This document shows, piece after piece, positions 39,151 to 52,249 of a DNA stretch of 64,000 nucleotides. Below the pieces are notes generated by a model that had not been told where the DNA came from, did no database searches, and was given only the letters and a program-made list of their open reading frames with translations. Both the position numbers and the translations under genes were made by a program. Within the stretch, counting starts at the first letter, position 1. Each line of letters starts with the position of its first letter. The DNA comes from Rotaria macrura (Eukaryota > Rotifera > Eurotatoria > Philodinida > Philodinidae). The stretch lies in contig OENT01000065.1 of assembly GCA_900239685.1 (NCBI GenBank), forward strand, positions 186,001 through 250,000, in the 5' to 3' direction.

Positions 39151-40789
39151 ATTTTCTCTGTAATTCATTGATTGAGCAGGACTTCGTAAACGTGGTACAA
39201 GAACTGTTTGTTCAAGTTCATGTGATGCATTACCTTGAAATGTATGTATTAATTTTGAAACACCTGTTGAACTTCGACGTTGTTCGATTTCACTTGTTAA
39301 TAAACCATTTGTTGAAGGTTTGTTTGTTGGTGATGGAGATTTCTTTTTCGTTGGATTTGGTTCAATCGTTATTTGAAGAGGTTCAACAATCGGCTTCATG
39401 TTAAATTCAGTAACATTCGACACAGGTGAACTCTGTTGACTTTTCGATGGTGATTCTCTTGGTGATGTACGTTTTGTTGTTGATAGTGGTGGTGATGCAC
39501 GTTTTTTAAATGAATCACTAACATTAGTTGGACTATGTTGTTGAGATGTTGGTGGTGATACTCGTTTCAGTGTTGTTGTTGTTACTGAATCTACTAATAA
39601 TAATAATAATAATTGTTTTTAGTTTGCAACATTCTGTATGAGAAATATAGTTTTTGTTTTAGGTTTTACCGTTATCTCGTTTATTGTTACGTGTTGAATT
39701 GATTGTATTTGTTTTTTTCGTACCGTTGGTTACTGATATTTGTTCTTCAGGAATTGCTGATTCATCTTGTGACGGTGTCTTATCGATTTTAAGTAAGTTT
39801 TGTATTTGTTTCTTTAATGATGGACGTTTAGATTTAGTTTTTGTTGTTGTGGTAGTGGTGGTTGATGTTGACGAAGATGGTTTCAATTCATTTGTCAATT
39901 GATTATCAATACTTTCTGTTGTTGATGATGATGATGGAGATATTTGTTGTTCACGTTTCGTATTTTGTTTATAATCATTGGTTGAAAAACTTGCAGAAGT
40001 TTTTTTTTGATTACCATTTTTTAGTGTTTGTTTTTTATTTATTACTTGATCATTATTAGCAACAGCTTCGAACACTTTCACACGATCTGTCACACGTTTT
40101 TCTTCAGGTATAATAACACCACTTGTTGGACTTGATTCGCGTGGTTGATTTATTTCAAGAAGACGTGCAGCCGAAATTATTGATGTTGATAGTAAAGCAT
40201 TCGATGAACTTAATTCATCATCAAGATTTGCTTTTTCCATTTCAGTAACATTATTCATTGGCGAATCCGTCATTTCAGGTAATGAAATACGTTCATGATC
40301 ATTATTTGTATAGTTTTCATTATGTGAATTCGTTGATGATAAATGACTATTTGTAAAATTTTTACTACCTTGTTCATCTGATGCGGAAATAGTTGGTGTC
40401 TCTAATGATGATAACGGATTATGATCAATATTCAATGGTGTTTCATAGATATGATCATTAGCATTTTCTTGTGAATGATGGTAGCCATTTGTTGCTAATA
40501 ATGTTTCATGTTCAGTGTCGTTGCCTATTTTAAGTTTAAGAGATTTCGAAGGTGAATGATTTCCATTTTCATGTATGATGCCATTCATTGAATTATTTAT
40601 TTCAATTGATGTTGGCTTTATTATTAATGTATCCGATAGATTTATATCAGTAGACATATTGACTTGTGTACTTGTTAGACCGGTAACTAGAGCACCGATT
40701 GTCGAATATGATTCTGTTTGCGGTTGCTTGGATATATTATTGTTCTGATTCTTGTTATTTGACGAACGACGTTCACGTTTTGTATTTAC
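39151..40789 (-). CDS. Ser/Thr/Asn-rich coding exons; separate gene or N-terminal extension of the filament protein
   Basis: Two exons, 40789-39670 and 39593-39151, joined in phase by a 76-bp intron, give 521 codons with no stop. Composition is low-complexity: Ser, Thr, Asn and Lys, an eight-residue Thr run, and repeated RASPP, RTSPRESP and KKKSPSP motifs. Predicted structure is mostly disordered. More ordered bits are AARLLEINQPRESSP, DRVKVFEAVANND, RPSLKKQIQNLLKID and GVSKLIHTFQGNASHELEQT. I recognise no family. The 5' exon begins after AG with no ATG, so a start exon lies upstream; a 30-nt candidate before a GTAAGT donor at 40937 is unproven. The 3' end can be read two ways. Without splicing it ends two codons on at a TAG. 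The exon edge is a perfect GTAAGT donor in phase 0, which matches the phase of the filament head exon at 33428. Confidence 0.7.
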
Positions 40790-43265
40790 CTTGAAATGAA
40801 ATAGATTTGATTTTAAAATAATTTTAGAATTTCTTTTTTTTTGTTTAGGCAATAAAAGAAAGAACTTCAATAATGAGAAAAAAAAGTAAAGAGAATTTCG
40901 ATGTTCTAATACTGAGAATCTCGCATTGATAGTCACTTACTTCTGTTCTTTTTTCATCAATAATGCTCAGCTAACATTCAGTTTGACTGACCATCTCTCT
41001 CTCTCTCTCTCTCTCTCTTTTCGTCTCGTGTTCTCTTTCTTCTATGTCCTCGAGAGAGACAGAAAAAAGAATTGAAAGAACACTCTTTGTGTGCTTTATG
41101 TATGTTAAATCTTTCATCAAATTGTACTAATGTATATGTATGGATGTGTATATATATATATATATATTTATGAATATGAGACTATCTCAAGAGTAAAAGA
41201 GAAATCGAAATGAAGAATCGAATGTTCAACTATAAAAAGAATTCTTTTGTTCGAGATTTTGATCCTTAGTGTATAGATGATTGTGATTAACTTGAAAAAG
41301 TTTACTTTAATTCATATTATTATCTTTAACGATGTAAGAAAAAGAAATGTTATTGATGACGACGGCAAATTTTATTTACATATTTGTTTGTTGTACAAGT
41401 AAATCGGGGGATAAGATGATCAATATACTTCTCTTCTCATTTCATCGGCTCTTATTTCTTTTTTTTTCTTTATGAGAAAGTGTCGAATACAACTCGTAGT
41501 TACTAGCATAAAATGACCACTTCTTGATCGAGACATGTATGACAACATTTATTTATGGATAAGTGAACGTCGAAAGGGGAGTCGTCAATCTGCACATTAA
41601 TAATAAAAGAGAATAATCAATGCAATAACTTACGACTTTGCTCTTATGCATGCTGCTTGATATACTGGTAATTTTTTTTAATTTAAACTTGTGATAACTG
41701 TTAATGTTGAATTGAAATAAAGAAAAAAAATAATAATAATAGTGTGCGTATGTATGTCTATATGTATAAGTGTATAGCCGCTTTCTTCCTCCCACAAGAT
41801 CACTCGAATAACGCAAAGGATATGTGACGTGATAGTCGGTCAAGAATTCAGTCAACAGAACGTGTGTGGATATGTATATGTAGATAAATAAAAGAACGAA
41901 GGAGTAAGAAATACGATCGATTCACAGTATGAAGGAATTATATGAAATCTTCAACTATCAGAGCAATTATAAAAATACACACAAGCATACATTTATACAT
42001 ATATACTGGCTCAAAATATCTTTGCTCTTCTCGTATTTTATATCTTAGTACAGTCCGTATCACACATCAGTGAACAGTAAAATAAAGGGAGAAAACGATT
42101 CAGTGGACGATGACGATGAAAGATATTCATTACCGGATATAGAGATACGTTTTTTTCTCTTTAACTCGATATTCATTTTTTTTCTCTTACATCTTATCAT
42201 GCTCAACGAAGAGACAAGTAAAAGAGACCACGAATGGTTTTCGTTGCATACTTTAATAGGCTTCACTGTAAGACGTGCATACATCTATTCGATTATATGA
42301 GACAAAATCGTCATGATGAGTAAGGATATTATTATCATTATCTTGTATGAATTCATAAAACGATCATCAATCTGTCAAAAATACTAATTTCAAATTAGAA
42401 TATTTCACATGGATAAAAACTGCTGTGTACGTGTGTGTGCGTGTTTTTGCAACCGAATGTAATCACAGTACATTTGCACAAAAATATAGCATGGACAATA
42501 TGAATTGATTGAACTTTATATATTATAATATGTGTTTCGAATTTTAATATATATATATATAACTCATATCAATTGATATTCTCATGTCTAGTTGATGATG
42601 AAGTCACTAGGATTGGCTCTTTTCTCATTCAATTTCTGTTTTGGTTTGTCTATCATTTTAGGTCAAATGATAGACATATGGGTTGTAGTTTGTAAGTAGA
42701 CACTACCTACTGTGACGAGAGAGAACATGCTCTTTCTTTTTCTAATAAGCAAATAATGTTTTATTGACATCAACAATAATAACACAAATATGATCTTTCC
42801 TCTCCAGTTCAGTTTGTTCGAACAGAGTAGATCGATGATGAATAAAGCTTATTCTTTGTTTCTTTTAATTTTATTGTGTTGTTGACCGTTGGTCAACAAT
42901 TATGTTCCTATCTTTAATTGGCTACAGTCGGCAATCAATATGCTATGATTCATTAGCTATTTCAAACAAGAGGAAGCCATATTTTGAAAAGAAATACATA
43001 AAGAAAATAATGCAAACATATATTTTTTTTCTCATCTTATTTCGTTTTTTTTTGTTCTCTTTTCATTGTTCTTCAACGTTCAAGTGCACTGACGCGCCTC
43101 TTACCTATAACAATAATTCATAGCTAGCTTTTTTTTTTGTCCTATAGAAAAATTTAATCGATTATATATTATTTCATTGACACACACCGGTACCATTCAT
43201 TGACTTTTTGTTATTTTATCGATACCTTGTCTTTATTACACATAATTCGATTCTATTCGTATCTT
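40790..43265. other. Intergenic region with simple repeats
   Basis: It lies between the minus-strand Ser/Thr-rich exons and the plus-strand membrane protein gene, so both promoters should be here. A TC microsatellite is at 40993-41018 and TA runs are near 41151-41167 and 42547-42561. No further coding exon could be supported. Confidence 0.5.
40993..41018. repeat. TC microsatellite
   Basis: About 13 TC units, just upstream of the 5'-most Ser/Thr-rich exon. Confidence 0.95.
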
Positions 43266-44003
43266 ATGAAAACTCAATTGCATAATAATTTAATTGATAT
43301 TGACTTGAATGATGATGAATCAATAACAATTTTCAGTCAATCGTTTAATGAAAATGTTAAACATCGAGAGAGAAGAAGATCTTTTATTGAAACATACCAT
43401 AATTTATTTGCATTTGCTATTCTTTTTCCTATCCTATTTCTTACGATTGGATTCATATATAGAAATGTTTGTCTGAAAAAACAGAACTTATCAATGTTTT
43501 TAACTATATTCGGCATTTTATATATTATTAATTACATGATTTATAAAATTTTAGACATCAACTTTGCTACTCGTAAGAAGTTTTTCTATTGTTCAATTTA
43601 TTTTTGCATTGTATATTTAAACATAAAAATCTTGTTAGTAATTCGACATGTACAAACGTTTTCATTAGAAAAAGATATTGCAATACTTATTGGAATATTG
43701 TTTGGTGCCATCTTTTCTATTGCTATGTTCATTTGGTGGATTGTCGGAACTGTGTGTTTTCTTTACTTTTGCATTTATTTCATAGAAATAATAGGACAAT
43801 TTTTCTTCTATTCCTTATTTTAGATTTGGTGGATAAAATTGACACTAATTTTAAAATCGGAAGTACTATACCCAAGTAAATTATCCTATTGTCATCCAAT
43901 TGTCTATTGGACAGCTTTAGCGGCTAATATCTTTGGTCTAATCAGCTTTATTGTCCAAATTTGCATTGCAACGGACAGTAACATAACATCAAGTAAACAA
44001 TGA
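43266..44003 (+). CDS. Multi-pass membrane protein, TMEM272-like
   Basis: Two exons, 43266-43751 and 43824-44003, with a 72-bp intron (donor GTGTGT, acceptor TTTTAG), phase 0, 221 residues. An acidic N-terminus (DIDLNDDES) and a basic ERRRSF stretch lead into hydrophobic segments at about residues 47-65, 75-95, 102-125, 135-162 and 190-210. The pattern resembles what I remember of TMEM272-like proteins: GFIYRNVC after the first helix, FIWWIVGT followed by IWW across the splice, and YCHPIVYWTA before the last helix. The function of that family is not known to me. An in-frame ATG at 43200 would add 22 residues that look like untranslated leader, so I prefer 43266. The family call is tentative; a membrane protein is nearly certain. 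Confidence 0.7.
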
Positions 44004-44236
44004 TCGAAGATTTGTCGTTAAAATATAAGAAAAGACAAGATGATGTTAACATTTGTTCTTATTGATACAATCTACTCTCTTTTTTATAGAAGACATTCGA
44101 TACTGTAGAACGATGATTTCTTTCTTTTTTCTGTATTTATAATCGAAATGATAAATACTTTCAATTTTTTAAAAAAAAAAGCTATAGATTTGTGTAAAAA
44201 CACAAACCAATGCGAATGTAACAGATAAAAGATATC

Positions 44237-47200
44237 CTATTCTCTTGTACGCTTTGGTTTGACTAGATTACTTCGATAAGTCCTGATACATCCAACAACT
44301 TCAATATCTGAATATTCATCATATAAATGTATAGTTGCAAAGACATTTGTATCTGGCTCACATTCGACTATACCATGCAATGTTAAATGATGAATATATT
44401 TTTCATCATAAAAATAAGCACCTTCATGTCAATGCCCAGCTATGTAAACAATAATTGTGCTATTAAATGTCCATAGAGTACTTAAGGCGTATTCATAATT
44501 CCACAGTAGAGCATGTTCATCACATGTCTTTGAATGCATTGGAATATGACCTTAGAACAAACCGAAAGAATAATGAAGAATGAAAAATGATAGCGAACAA
44601 AAGACGATAGAAATTCGAACGAAACGAAAATATGTTGAATGACGTGAAACATATTGTAAAAGAATCATGAAAGAACAAAAAAGAAATCTCAAATAAAAAC
44701 AGATAAAAAAAGCAAATTCATAAAACAACGTATTCAAGATGGAACAAAGAAAAACAACGATGACCATGATTATTGTAATAATCAATCTGTAGCATCGGTA
44801 AAGAGAAAAATCCATTAACAAGAAGGAAACCATCTCATGATTTTATTGATTATTTAAGTAAATACTGGTCGATCAAAGGATGTCATATTAAGTCGAGCAA
44901 AACCTTAGAAGGTCACGTTCTCATGCTTCGTTGTAGTCGGATTTTGATCGTTCAATTGAGTTTTTTTTTTTCAGTCAACTTTTGTTATACATCGATAAAA
45001 AAGAAAACGAGAAATTGTAACATAAAATTGATTCAACGAATCACACTCTTGTACGAAAGATAGACATCTTCAACGTCAAATGCAAAATTTTCGCATGCAA
45101 CGAAACTGTAATATTCCGAGACATTTTTAAACTTTAATATAATCACCCCATAGGTGAAAGAAATAGAAAAATACGTTGTTTCTGCAGGGAAACTAGTCAA
45201 TGTCAAAATTTAAATCGATTATGAATCAAACAATCATGAAACTGCTGAGTTTTACTAATAGATATCTCATTAAAAAGGCATTGAGTTTATATGAAAAAAT
45301 GATGATTACTGACGTACAGGTTCTACGTTTATTTTCAATTTTCAGTTTATGCGTACCATTGAAGCAAGTTATTTAAGAAACCAATAATAAATCGACTTGC
45401 AAACAGTTTATACAAACATACGATTTTGATTAGTAGTCTAGTTCGATTTTGACAGTCTGTAAGAATTTCAAAAAACAAACTACTTTCAGTACGTATTAAT
45501 TTCTAGTTGAAGATTTAGTTTTAGTAAATCATAGTAATAAGTGATAGTCAAAAAAATATATCTACGTGAAAACAAAAGTATTATAACTGATAAGATTTAC
45601 AACGAAATAAATTTCTATTTTACAGTGAAGTTATGGTTCCATTATTTTCATATATTCTGGAAGCCATACTAACACATTGCATATTCATTCATAATCGGAG
45701 CTTGAATTAGGCAACAAAAATGAACATTGGAGGGTTTTGTTAATGTGGTCAAAAAAAGAAAATATCATACAAAATCTATTTGGTCTTAAAAGATCGCTTA
45801 ATCAAGTTTGAGTGGCTTCCCAGTTGATACACAAAGAATGGCACAAGAAAAAACTGTAAGTATTATGTAGGATTTTAATTCAAAAGATGAAGCCATTTCT
45901 CATAGGATACAAAAGTTCGGCATTTTCATTTCTTTTCTCGGTAGTCTATGCTTAAAATATTGAGTATGGATTCTAACTAGTTTTAGCCGAACTGAACGAT
46001 ATTACTCTGTTTGACTTATTAAGTCAATAAGCCTATGTCGGATATTTTTTTTTTCTATATTTTTTTGTTTTTTCGTCAAATTAACTATTTGTCTTGTGTA
46101 AACAAATATATTTATCAAAGTATTTAACTTTTTTTCTTTTCTATGAACGTACAACATAGGTGTCATGTTGACAAAAGGCGATCATTTTAAATACTATGTA
46201 AATAGATTGATTTGATTAACAGTGGAAAGTATTTGTATTGAATTGAATTGAATGCATGTGTATTCATTGAAGGATGAATATGAATTTCATCTTGAACATT
46301 CGAAAGTTGTTGTTTTTTCTCAAAAGATATAGGAGAGAAAATATTTCGACTAACGTGTAACATGATATTCTACTTTGCCACATACTTACCTACGATAATA
46401 AAATTTTCATGATGATTTTTACATTCATTCGATTGTTTTGGCAACCAAGACAGTTGACTTTGTGTTGATCCACCATTGACTCGTATAAGTCGTTGTTGAT
46501 AAACAACCAACCTAGTTGCATCGTTGATATTTTCATTTTTGGTGAATTCCCTCAATACATTCATTGCGTCTGTATAAAGTGTATCGGTTGGTTCGATCCC
46601 TAATAGACTCAATTCATAAGTGTCGATGGTGATAATTCTTAAATTCGGACAAACTTCAAATGTTCCGTAATGACCTGGTAATAATTCATGTCTCGTAAAA
46701 TTATGTAACTCCCGATTTCTCCATATGCGATAAATATGTCTTAAATCTCTCAATTGATTGAGAATTCTTTTTAAATCATGCTTTGATGTTTTATTTCTTT
46801 GACAACAACCATCAATTAAATCACCAAGAATGTATTCATCAACGATATCTATGAAAATTAGCAAATAATTATAGAAAAACGATACTGCTTTATTGATAGA
46901 ATTCGGGTTCAATTCTCATTCATCTGAAGTTCGTAAATCACGATGTGCAATGCATAATGAAGTAGTACAAAGATGATGAATCTGTTTAATCATAAGTGAA
47001 AAGAAAACATGAATACATTCATTCAGAAGTATTAAACCGTATTGCTTGAATTATAAAAATAAATCTGCAACTGTACAGCAAATGAGTTATCAATATAATT
47101 TTTAGTTTCGTTCAAAGTAATCGATGCAACTATATTTTATTATTTTTCCCTACTGAGCACTACCTATGCCCATTGAGAATAGTCTTATTCATATCGAACT

Positions 47201-47611
47201 CTATTTATAACTACTATGTGTGTTGTATCTTTTTTTTCTTCTTCTAATAATCATTCCTTACTTTTTATAGTTCTAGTGCCTAAGAATTCGAGACGAGGTT
47301 CGATCAGACAATATGAAAGATTTAGCGCTTCAAAACATCGTATTGCTATATAGATATCTTTTATAGATCACTCAAAAGTTGAATTACAAAAGATATTGAA
47401 TTAATTTCATTTAGCCAATAGCTACATGCTTGATCGAATAAATTTCAAGAATTTCTATAACGTCTGAGGAATGTTTTCGAATAGTTCTAGCCATCATCAG
47501 TACATCATTTGCATAATGAATATCTGCTATCAAACCAAATGATGTTATAGCGTTTGAATTTTCAGTTTGACATATTTCTCTATTCAATGGATTTTTTTCC
47601 GATGATGGCAT
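44237..47611 (-). pseudogene. Decayed ADPRM (Mn-dependent ADP-ribose/CDP-alcohol diphosphatase) gene
   Basis: Three regions match the ADPRM metallophosphoesterase family in order. Region 1 (47611 to about 47370) has SFGLIADIHYAND, parallel to the family's SFGVIADVQFAD. After that the similarity moves to another frame (RRYRNS, then QACSYWLNE) interrupted by TAG and TGA. Region 2 (46848-46390) is open for 153 codons and includes LGDLIDG, LRIITIDTYELSLLGI, RVNGGSTQSQLSWL and FIIVG. Region 3 (44550-44237) has GHIPMHSKTCDEHALLWNYEYAL, HHLTLHGIVECEPDTNVFATI and a normal stop. Two lesions hit the active site: the metal-binding GNHE is RNRE (near 46710), and the second His motif reads GH-stop-HEGAY because of an in-frame TGA near 44429. 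Introns are about 1.8 kb and about 0.5 kb. Sequencing error could explain one lesion but not all. It looks recently inactivated. Confidence 0.8.
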
Positions 47612-48039
47612 TAGTAGCCATCTAAGAAAATTGAATATTTGATCATCTACATCATGTTTTTTATTATTATTACTTTAAAGAGAAAAATACATATAACTTT
47701 ATTTGTATGAAAGAGAAAAAAATTGCGCATGTAACGATATTAAACTGTATATAATGAATGTACAATTAAAAAGAGAAACGTATTATAAGATCTTTAAAAA
47801 TGGTCACAAGATAAAACTTCGTTTTTTTTTGTTCTCAAATGATTGACTCATTACAAATATAACGGTTTCGGTACGTAGAAAACAAAAAGAAAACAAGAAG
47901 CAAAGAAAAGAGATTCTATGAAACAAAGAGAAAATAAAATAAAATAAATATGGCATAAGATCTAGTAGAACTAAAACGAGTCATTCTCGGAAAAAAGGAG
48001 AGTAATAAAATAAAAGCGATGCATCTTTGTAGTTTTTGT
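47612..48039. other. Spacer between ADPRM pseudogene and epsin
   Basis: AT-rich, with purine-rich tracts on the plus strand. It should include the epsin 3' UTR; no canonical AATAAA was seen close to the epsin stop on the minus strand. Confidence 0.5.
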
Positions 48040-51000
48040 TCAGAGAAATGGATTATTTGTATTGAATGATGGTGTAGTTGTATTATTGCTGTTGAATGAC
48101 GAGGGTATGAGTGGTGGAGGTAATGATGAGGCACTTGTGAAAACAGTGTTATTTGATGAAGTTAGTTGATCAAGTGTTGGCGGTTTTGTTGAACTAGCAA
48201 ATGGATTTGGTGTACGGGTTGTATTTGAACCAAATGGATTGGTATCTAAAGAGTCGAAGTTTAAATGAAGAAAACAAAATGATGAAATCTGTTTGTTTTA
48301 TTTTTACTTTTACTATCCGTCACAAGTTGATCAAGATTCACTAAATTAATGAATTTATCACCAAGAAAACTTTCTGGTGTTTTTCGAGATGCAGCTATCG
48401 ATGATGATACTGGACTTGCACCAGTAGGATTTGAAATATTGCTACTTGGTATTGTCGGATAGAGCATAATTCCATCATTACCAACACCTGTCGATAAATT
48501 TGTATATGTTGGAGATATTGTATCTGTATTCATAGGAGACGATGTTGTATCCCAAGGATTTGATGATACTTGTTGTTGATTGTACGATGGTGAGACAGCT
48601 ATGAAACATCACGATGATGAAAATAAAAATCTTTCTAAAAAACACATCTTACTTGCACTTGCACCAAAAAAGTCATTTAATTCATTTTCAACTGTAGTAG
48701 TCGTTGCCGGAGGTGAGCTTGCTGTTGTTATTTTTAACGGTGATGACTGTGAATGAATTGCACCGATACCCCAAGGATCCGATAGATTGATCGAAAGATC
48801 AGTATCAATATTTGTTGTTGTCGGAGTATTGCCATTCCGTGGATTCACTTGTGAACTAGCTGTTGTCGGAACTTGCCATGGATCATGTAATGCTGTTGTC
48901 GTAGAATTTCGATTATTTAATTCAGATGTCCAAGGATCATCTAATGAAAAAACCATACTACTTATTGCGCTGCTATTTATTATTCAACAGAGTCATATCT
49001 ATCAGATGATTCCTATCAATCATATTATTGTGATACTTTACAATAAGGAATAGAGAGTATTGAATAATTATTTATAACATGTGATGATAGCACAAAAATA
49101 CATGAATCTAATAGCAGGACTTGTTCTTGTTTCTTACTTGTAGCAGTCGTGACTGCAAGACGAGTTGATGGTCGCGTATTTGTTGTATTCCAACCAATAT
49201 TTGATACTGTCGTTGGTGGTAAATATGAAGGATTCTTTGGATGAATATCAAAAGGTGATGAGTCATGATGTTGCGCATTCGCATTAAAATCAAATAACTA
49301 AAGAAGAATTATTTAACGAATAAAAGTTAACCATTAAGAATTTCTGAATTTCATTTTAATCGAAAAGCGAATCCTTAACTGAATAAAACGTAAGGGAATG
49401 CATCGGGAATTGTTGTCGGTTTCGATGTTAAAATGAGTATTTGCTTTTTGACATTGCTCTCATTATAGTATTTTTTGCTTGAAAGACTTTATTTCTCATA
49501 TCAAACGAATATTTTCTTCAAATATTTTCAGCCTGTGCTTTCTCAACGGTTAATATCTAATATTTAAAAAAATTATTTTTTAAATAATGAATATAGTGAA
49601 TAGGGGTAGATTAATGTATTAATTCGAAATATAATATTTAGAATGGGTGGGAATTGAAATTAAAAAAATATGACCTTAGAAAAATAGAACTGCAGACTTT
49701 TTATATGTATCCTAGTAGATTTGTATTGTTATCAAAGTATTACGAAGAGAAGACAATTTTGAAAGATTCAATTATAATAATGGTACCAAGTATACCACTT
49801 GTACATTGGATTGATGTGACGGAATTTTAAGCATTACATATTTTGAGCATCAATATAGTAGAGTGCCTTTATAGATAACATAGAAGTCTTTTCTCCGGAG
49901 TTGCAGACATATTTTGTCGTCTTGTAGTGTGGCCTTTCGATTTTCTCTGAATTAACTATGGAGTATTTGCATGAAAATTGACACACCGAGACGCAAACTT
50001 CTCATATGTAGTTGAAAGAAAAATCATTTAGAAAAAGAAAACAATTCTTTACTTGTGGGCTGTTCGCCTCCGGTGATGCTTCGTTAACTGATCGTTCTAA
50101 AGCTATTTTAAGTTTTAATTCATCGTTTCGACGTCGACGCTCTTCATCTTCAGCCTATGAAGCATGAAACAAAATCATAAATAAGACACAATTATATTTG
50201 ACTAATGAATTTATTTCTAATTAAACTCACTTCACGTTGCGACTCTGCCATTGCAATTTGCATTTGTAATTGTTCTTCTTCTTGACTTGTTGGTTGAACG
50301 AAATCTCTGCCTGTAGCTACATGAAGACTATCATTATATGATGTTGAACGATACGCAGTTGAATATGGATGAGTACTATGAGTTGACATATATGATGATG
50401 CGCCACCATACAGATCACTACCTTCAATACTATTCCGCCGAATCGATGAAGTTGTAGGACGACCAAATGTAACAGATCCATTTGAGTCCATTGCCATAGC
50501 TTGTCGTACATAATGTTCACGAGCTTCTAGTGCTTTTCGACGTTCATTTCGTAAGCGTTCATCATCTTTGAGTAAGGCCACAAGTTGCTTTGCTTTTTCA
50601 CGTACATTATAACCTTGATCTTTTTGATCTTCGATGTATTGAAAATCTTTTAATGTTTGTATGGCAAATATATTTTCTTTACACTGTTGACTAACACGTT
50701 CATTACCATATTTAATTAAGTGATCCAATAAAACGAGAGATTTATAAACATGACGCCAATTTTTTCCGTGATCATTTAGACGTTTCCAGATAACTATTAA
50801 AATTACAAGACAAATTATGTGCATAATGTAAAAATCTATTTCAATAGCGTTAGATGCGTTAGCATTCTTTTAGTATGTAAGAGAATAAAATTTAAATGCG
50901 ATGTCAAAGTCTTATTAAAAATATTATATGTTTTATGTTTCATCTGTAATTTGTGAAATTAGTTTGGCTGTTTGATATTGAGAAAAGACTAAAATACCGA

Positions 51001-52249
51001 TCATATGTTTGTTATCTGATTAAATTGTTGGAAAATAAAATAAAATAAAGAACAAGAATACATTGATGTCACATCAAATAAAGTTCGGCATAGATCGCAG
51101 TGAACTTTTCAAATATATTTATTTACATGAATATTCTTCTTCCTGTGAACAAGTAAATAACTGAGTGAACCACTAAAATGTCACATAAAACACAAAAACA
51201 AGGTTAGTCAATTATAAAATATGAAGAAAATTCCGCAAGGATAGATATCAAAGATCATGCAAATTATTTTGAGCTTATTAATGTTACTACTTGATTAGAA
51301 TATCGTATAATATTTTTCACTAGCATATATATATAGATAAGTTCAAAAGTTACAAGTCGTATTGAATTTCGTTTTTAATCGGAATCAAAAGTATGCTATA
51401 CTGGTTATCAGGAGATCGTACATTTTTTCGTCGTCTGCACTATGCATTTAAATTAAAACGTTGTGCTTAAACAAACGATGTAGTCTATCAGATGATAATG
51501 AGTACTCATACTGTTTCATTTTCAATTCTTCGAGTTTTTCAGTAGTTCTTTTTATCATCTCACGAATGGATACGCAATTCAGGACTCGCATTCAAATCTT
51601 TCAATTCAAGAAAAAACAATTACACAGTATATATCGTCAAATGACAGGCAGCTTCACCTCCTAAAATTAAATCAAACGAGCAGAATCTTATGATATTAGT
51701 GCAATCTTAATTCATTCTGCTAAACCCTATGAATTGCATGTATAGATACATCAACTGTTCATTTGAATCAGATTATATTTAGATATTAATGAAGTAATCT
51801 TTTGAGTACAGTACACGTCAAAATTCTGCATTCACACACTAAATTGCTTATGTTTTATCCATCATAGGCTCTTTTAGACAAGAAAAATCCTTCTCTTCTT
51901 ATCAAGTATCTATCAGATTGTCATACTAATTATGATGTATCATAATGTAGAATATTCTTCTCAAACAAAAATCATCACATAAACAATAGAATAATCGTAC
52001 TTCTATTGAAATTTACTCATGTTCTAGTGATACGTTTTTTTCCGTCATATCATATGAGATAGAGGATATTTCGTAGTGTAACTTACTCGGCATTATTTCA
52101 GCGTAAGCAACAACGTTATCTGTTAAGCCAGCTATTTCATGCATAAGTGCTGGTGATGGTCCCCAAGCATCATTAGATGTTGCCGATCGTACTTTACGCT
52201 GGGCATCGGTATAATTATAAATAACATTCCGAACGCCTCGTGCAAGCAT
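48040..52249 (-). CDS. EPN: Epsin (ENTH-domain endocytic adaptor)
   Basis: Seven exons: 52249-52087, 50793-50231, 50154-50053, 49297-49138, about 48957-48653, 48598-48308 and 48245-48040; about 600 residues. Epsin binds PI(4,5)P2, clathrin, AP-2 and ubiquitinated cargo at clathrin-coated pits. The ENTH domain occupies residues 1-140: RKVRSATSNDAWGPSPALM, then WKRLNDHGKNWRHVYKSL, ENIFAIQTLKDFQYIEDQK and VREKAKQLVALLKD. Two ubiquitin-interacting motifs follow (EEEQLQMQIAMAESQRE and DELKLKIALERSVNEA). AP-2-binding DPW motifs (DDPW, HDPW, SDPWG) and NPWD come next, then TPESFLGDKFINLVNLDQLV. Three NPF motifs for EH-domain partners end the protein, the last being NPFL-stop. Phases close everywhere except between exons 4 and 5: exon 4 exits in phase 1 but the DPW frame needs phase 2, so a micro-exon, an unusual splice site or a one-base error lies near 48.95-49.13 kb. 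Confidence 0.92.

Noticed and set aside
42902-43123. Plus-strand 73-codon frame before the TMEM272-like gene
   Set aside because: Phe-rich poly-T-derived translation with no in-phase donor joining it to the next gene.
44414-44443. Reading the TGA in the ADPRM GH-stop-H motif as selenocysteine
   Set aside because: No family member is known to me with selenocysteine there. The same gene has other stops, a frame change and a mutated GNHE, so a pseudogene explains it better.
46588-46612. tRNA T-arm-like GGTTCGATCCC
   Set aside because: It lies inside the open second region of the ADPRM pseudogene and there is no acceptor stem, D-arm or anticodon arm around it.
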